A DNA stretch of 64,000 nucleotides from Quillaja saponaria (lineage: Eukaryota; Streptophyta; Magnoliopsida; Fabales; Quillajaceae): contig CM055606.1 of assembly GCA_029379385.1 (NCBI GenBank), positions 930,001 to 994,000 on the forward strand, written 5' to 3'. Shown here piece after piece: positions 60,848 to 64,000 of this stretch. Below the pieces are notes generated by a model, which searched no databases, had not been told where the DNA came from, and saw only the letters and a program-made list of their open reading frames with translations. The position numbers and the translations under genes are program-made. How positions within the stretch are numbered: the first letter of the stretch is position 1; every line of letters begins with the position of its first letter.

Positions 60848-62945
60848 TTACAAAAAATGACCTCCTGTACCACATGGGCGTGGTCTTCTCCTCCTTGCCG
60901 GGTTTCGCCTAGCTGGTACATCAGCCCTATCACCAAGATCGTCTAAGGGAGGTATGTCATCAGCACCGCTAAATCCTTCCTCAGCTTGCACACCTGAACC
61001 CATACCTGGGTCATATGATGCAGGTGTATTACCATACTGAAAGTATGGCACCTGCGGTATGGGAGAGTTAAAAACCTCGCTTGATTGCAGTGCAAAGTCC
61101 GGCATAAGCTGATGATACATAGATGAACTACTGGGCATATAAGGAGGTGGAAGAGGTGGAGACATATGTGCCGGAGATGGAATGTACACATCTGATGGTC
61201 GGACATCAGCATCAACACGTCCATAAGAAACCGACGGTCCAGGGACATCAGTTCTACTGCGTCTGCGACGTTGTGATGACAATGATGATGATGACGTCGA
61301 ATGAGTAGAATGGGAAGGAGCTGGATCAGCATGGATAAGACCAACTCGTGTAAGATATCTCCTACTGATACGTCTATACCACTCATTGTACTCGGTTGTA
61401 TGAGCAGCATGACCATGTGCAACTCCCAAAACATCACCTATCTGGACCAGATTGTATCTCATGCCCCAAATGGCTATGTGGTTAGCATGTAGCCAACGGT
61501 AGTCAGTGACGCCCCGTCCCCGAAGATCAAATTTGTGCAAGGTTTGATCGGCCTCAATGTCAGTAGGGTTTTCTGGTATAGGTTGCTGATATCCAAACTG
61601 ATGCATTACCCTATCCACTTTCTGATACTCAACAATATGAAAACATATTAAGGGTACTTTAGCACCCCAAATATGATGGTCTCGATAACAATAGTCTGGT
61701 ATCAGGTGTCTCACCCCATCATCAATGTAGGGTAATGATATGAACTGCAATCCAAAAACTGTGTCAACGTTTTAATAAATAAAACCTTGAAACATGTCAT
61801 TGTTAAATGATACATAGATATAAGATACACTTGTAATTACCTGGTCTGCTGACATCCTGTCCAGCATCTCTCTATACCAAGACACCGCATTATGGCCGAT
61901 TTGAGTTACTTTGAACTTTACTCTCCACCTGGAAGTAATTAAAAATGTTAATTACAAGTCATTTACGTACCACACATCCTAGTAGCCAAATGCATAAAAC
62001 TAATAATTTTACAAACCTCGCGCCTAAAGGACAAAGATTATCCCACGGAATGTCTGTCTCCCTCCTCGGTGCGAGAAATGGTAGTCGCTCCCATGCCCAT
62101 ACCTGGAGTAATATCAAAGGTCCAGCAATTTCAGAAGCATCAAGGTGAGTGGCATGACACATCTCCCTGTACAACCATGCCAGGGAGGCACTCCCCCAGC
62201 TGTACTGTCCTGCGACATATAGGTTTTCCAACAGAGATAAGAAACAAATGTGCACATGTGTACTCGTCTTACTGGTGAACAACAATCCACCCATCAGCTG
62301 TAATATATAAGCTCGTGCATATCTCTGCGCTGTAATGTCATCACCATCAGCTGGAAAATTCTGAAATGTCAATCCTAACCAGCTCATTTTCAATGTGTTA
62401 CCCTTAACAGCTGTAGCAGGGGGCACAACTCCCAATAATCGCTCGCACTCAGTTGCGACGTCAGCACCAACTAGGCCAGAGACAGGCTCACCGTCAACAG
62501 GTAAACCGAACAGAATACTAACATCCTGTAGTGTGATGGTGGCTTCACCGTGCGACAGATGAAATGTGTGAGTCTCTGGCCTCCATCGCTCTACTAAAGC
62601 TGTCACAAGGTGCCAATCAAGCGAAATAAACCCCACCCTAATCAGACCGCCAAAACCTGCCATGGTCATGTACTCCAATACTCGAGGATTAATATTATTA
62701 ATATTATTAAGAAGTTCTCGGCCGAACACCGCCTCCCTCCGACGGCATCTGAGGACATAGGCCTTGCTCTAAATTTTTAAAAACATATTAGTAAGAACAT
62801 TTTCGCTAATAAAATTAAATTGAAAAATTATTTATAGTAATTCAATTTGTTAATTACAAATCTCGTGATCCGCGAAAACTCTAACGGATCGATGGCTATC
62901 GTGTAATCTAAGGACTGAAACATCTACTAGGCCAACGGGATCCAT
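60848..62945 (-). CDS. Plant mobile domain (PMD) protein, MAIN-LIKE type, transposon-borne
   Basis: Minus-strand exons: 62945-62862 (MDPVGLVDVSVLRLHDSHRS..., 28 residues), 62768-62017, 61928-61841 and 61744-60848, about 606 residues. The PMD lies in exon 2-4: WRPETHTFHLSHGEATITLQD, VSILFGLPVDGEPVSG, LYREMCHAT, and later PLICFHIVEYQKVDRVMHQFG and HKFDLRGRGVTDYRWLHANHI. The tail is Ser/Pro-rich (SPPLPPPYMP) and ends basic (RRNPARRRRPRPC). PMD proteins such as MAIN and MAIL1 act in gene silencing and genome stability; many relatives travel inside MULEs, as here. Introns 2 and 3 are GT-AG. Exon 1 ends GAG followed by AT, not GT; every GT nearby breaks the frame, so exon 1 may no longer splice correctly. 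Confidence 0.8.
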
Positions 62946-63144
62946 GAATCTGCATAACAAAAGACAAATCAAATATAATGTTAATATGCATACACGACAA
63001 TAATGTTTATTAATGTCAAAATAATTTTACATGACATGTGGGGGACATAATGCCTAATATCTACATAATAAAAAAGTAGAAACAAATACATAAATAGGAA
63101 AACTCTTACATTAAAGTAAAGAGTGCGATAATGGAACTTGTCTT
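62946..63144. other. Spacer between PMD gene and transposase
   Basis: AT-rich, about 200 bases, no coding segment. Likely the 3' end of the transposase transcript and the PMD promoter. Confidence 0.5.
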
Positions 63145-64000
63145 TTAAGATCGTGTAATGTTAGGACAATTTTTACGATTGTGTCCTTCTTGCCTACATA
63201 AACCACTCCTAAGTTGCCTCGAGGACTCTGTAATGTCCATCTCATTATGAATTTGATGTGTTTTCGGCCTACCCTTCTTTCGCAATTTGGACATGTCGGG
63301 AACCACATGGGGGAACTGGAATTCTGGCCAATAGTCATCGTGCATCACTGGGTTGAATTGTGGAGTGTATACAAGCTCCTGATTTATCAGTTTATACCAC
63401 TCCCCAATAAAGTCGGTATAGTTCAGATGCATGCTTGCACAAGCTGCTATAACATGTGAGCATGGGAGAATGTATTGCTGGGGTTTGTTGCATGTGCACG
63501 TTCAAGACGTTGCATGTATTGCTGGGGTTTGTTGCTATACCTTTCGGGCTTGCCATCCACGAAATTGAGTCTTTATTTCAATTATCCCCAAACCGGTATG
63601 AAACTGTCTCAACTCGTGTCCACCTGCTCTCTCTGCCCAATTTTGGATTTTTTCTATAGTGTCGGTTGTGTATTGATTGCCAGCACCAAGTTGAGCATTA
63701 ATGTACGCCCGATGTTCCACGAAATATTTGACACACCGGTAAAATGTCAACCGCACCAGTGCAGTGATTGGGACTTGTCGCGCTCCCTTCAAGACATTGT
63801 TCATACACTCCCCCAAGTTTGTGGTCATGAAGTCAAAGTGGTGACCTCCATCATGTGCCAATGCCCACTGCTCCAAAGGAATTCTACCAATCCATGCAGC
63901 ATACTCAGAGTCCAACTGAACAAACTTTTTGAAATATTTATCAAATTTGCGTTTTTGAGTTTGACTCGCAGTGTGAATGAGGAGATTTTTTGCTTTCATA
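63145..64000 (-). pseudogene. MULE transposase C-terminal part, runs off the window, frame damaged
   Basis: 63999-63535 encodes a MULE transposase segment (TTNLGECMNNVLKGARQVPITALVR, then RCVKYFVEHR and FRGWQARKV), ending in TAG. Downstream the SWIM zinc finger is readable in another frame at about 63498-63430 (CTCNKPQQYILPCSHVIAAC) and continues to a stop at 63145 through YWPEFQFPHVVPDM, RKKGRPKTHQ and a zinc knuckle. Between the pieces lies a direct duplication of 22 bases (63470-63491 and 63514-63535, 44 apart) containing stops. The knuckle reads RSGLCRQEGHNRKNC, with Ser where the first Cys is usual. The catalytic DDE part lies outside the window. Family role: DNA cutting and joining for the element. 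Confidence 0.8.

Larger units (their letters stand above)
59384..64000 (-). mobile_element. One end of a PMD-carrying Mutator-like element (MULE)
   Basis: From about 59384 (GGACTTTTGGACAAAAGGGTCC-like text) rightwards the sequence changes character: a hairpin cluster, a ~1.1 kb AT-rich spacer, a plant mobile domain gene and a MULE transposase, both genes on the minus strand. PMD genes next to MULE transposases are a known arrangement in plant genomes. The far end lies outside the window, so the terminal inverted repeat and target duplication cannot be confirmed and the left border is an estimate. Confidence 0.6.

Overview
This 64 kb window is nuclear DNA of a flowering plant, almost certainly a eudicot. 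It is AT-rich, its genes have short exons with GT-AG introns, and the recognisable proteins (eIF5A, a plant HNH protein, a WEB-family coiled-coil protein, an At1g74360-type LRR receptor kinase) are closest to eudicot forms. About a third of the window is transposon-derived. I saw no tRNA, rRNA, CRISPR or organellar insert.

Layout, left to right. 1-7.6 kb is AT-rich and gene-poor, with one possible tiny membrane-protein gene on the minus strand. 7.6-11.3 kb (minus) holds a three-exon HNH-domain gene, followed by a decayed Copia gag remnant at 11.9-12.4 kb. 13.5-14.6 kb (minus) is a five-exon eIF5A gene. 18.15-19.72 kb is a duplicated block built on a ~72 bp tandem repeat, followed by a GC-rich island. 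21.4-23.4 kb (plus) is a PMI2-like WEB gene. 24.33-25.28 kb is a ~950 bp element with ~210 bp terminal inverted repeats. 30.8-34.5 kb (plus) is an LRR receptor kinase of the NILR1/At1g74360 type. 37.0-39.5 kb (plus) is a three-zinc-finger gene whose N-terminal half is a five-fold tandem peptide repeat. 39.88-46.75 kb is a decayed PIF/Harbinger transposon containing a ~500 bp triplication. 47.4-49.2 kb holds two MITE-like elements. 50.66-55.54 kb is a young-looking Ty1-copia retrotransposon (minus strand, ~97% identical LTRs, perfect 5 bp target duplication). It sits just upstream of 56.5-57.7 kb, a pseudogene paralogue of the zinc-finger gene. 59.38-64.0 kb (minus) is one end of a Mutator-like element carrying a plant mobile domain (PMD) gene and a MULE transposase that runs off the window. 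Its terminal region contains eight consecutive short hairpins.

Two themes stand out. First, three of the five clearly recognisable host genes (eIF5A, the PMI2-like gene, the receptor kinase) carry four single-base insertions that break otherwise conserved reading frames, which looks more like residual assembly error than biology. Second, the right half records nested transposition around a duplicated zinc-finger gene. The most unusual structure is the run of hairpins at 59411-59681, six of them GC-rich in very AT-rich DNA, beside the PMD-carrying MULE.
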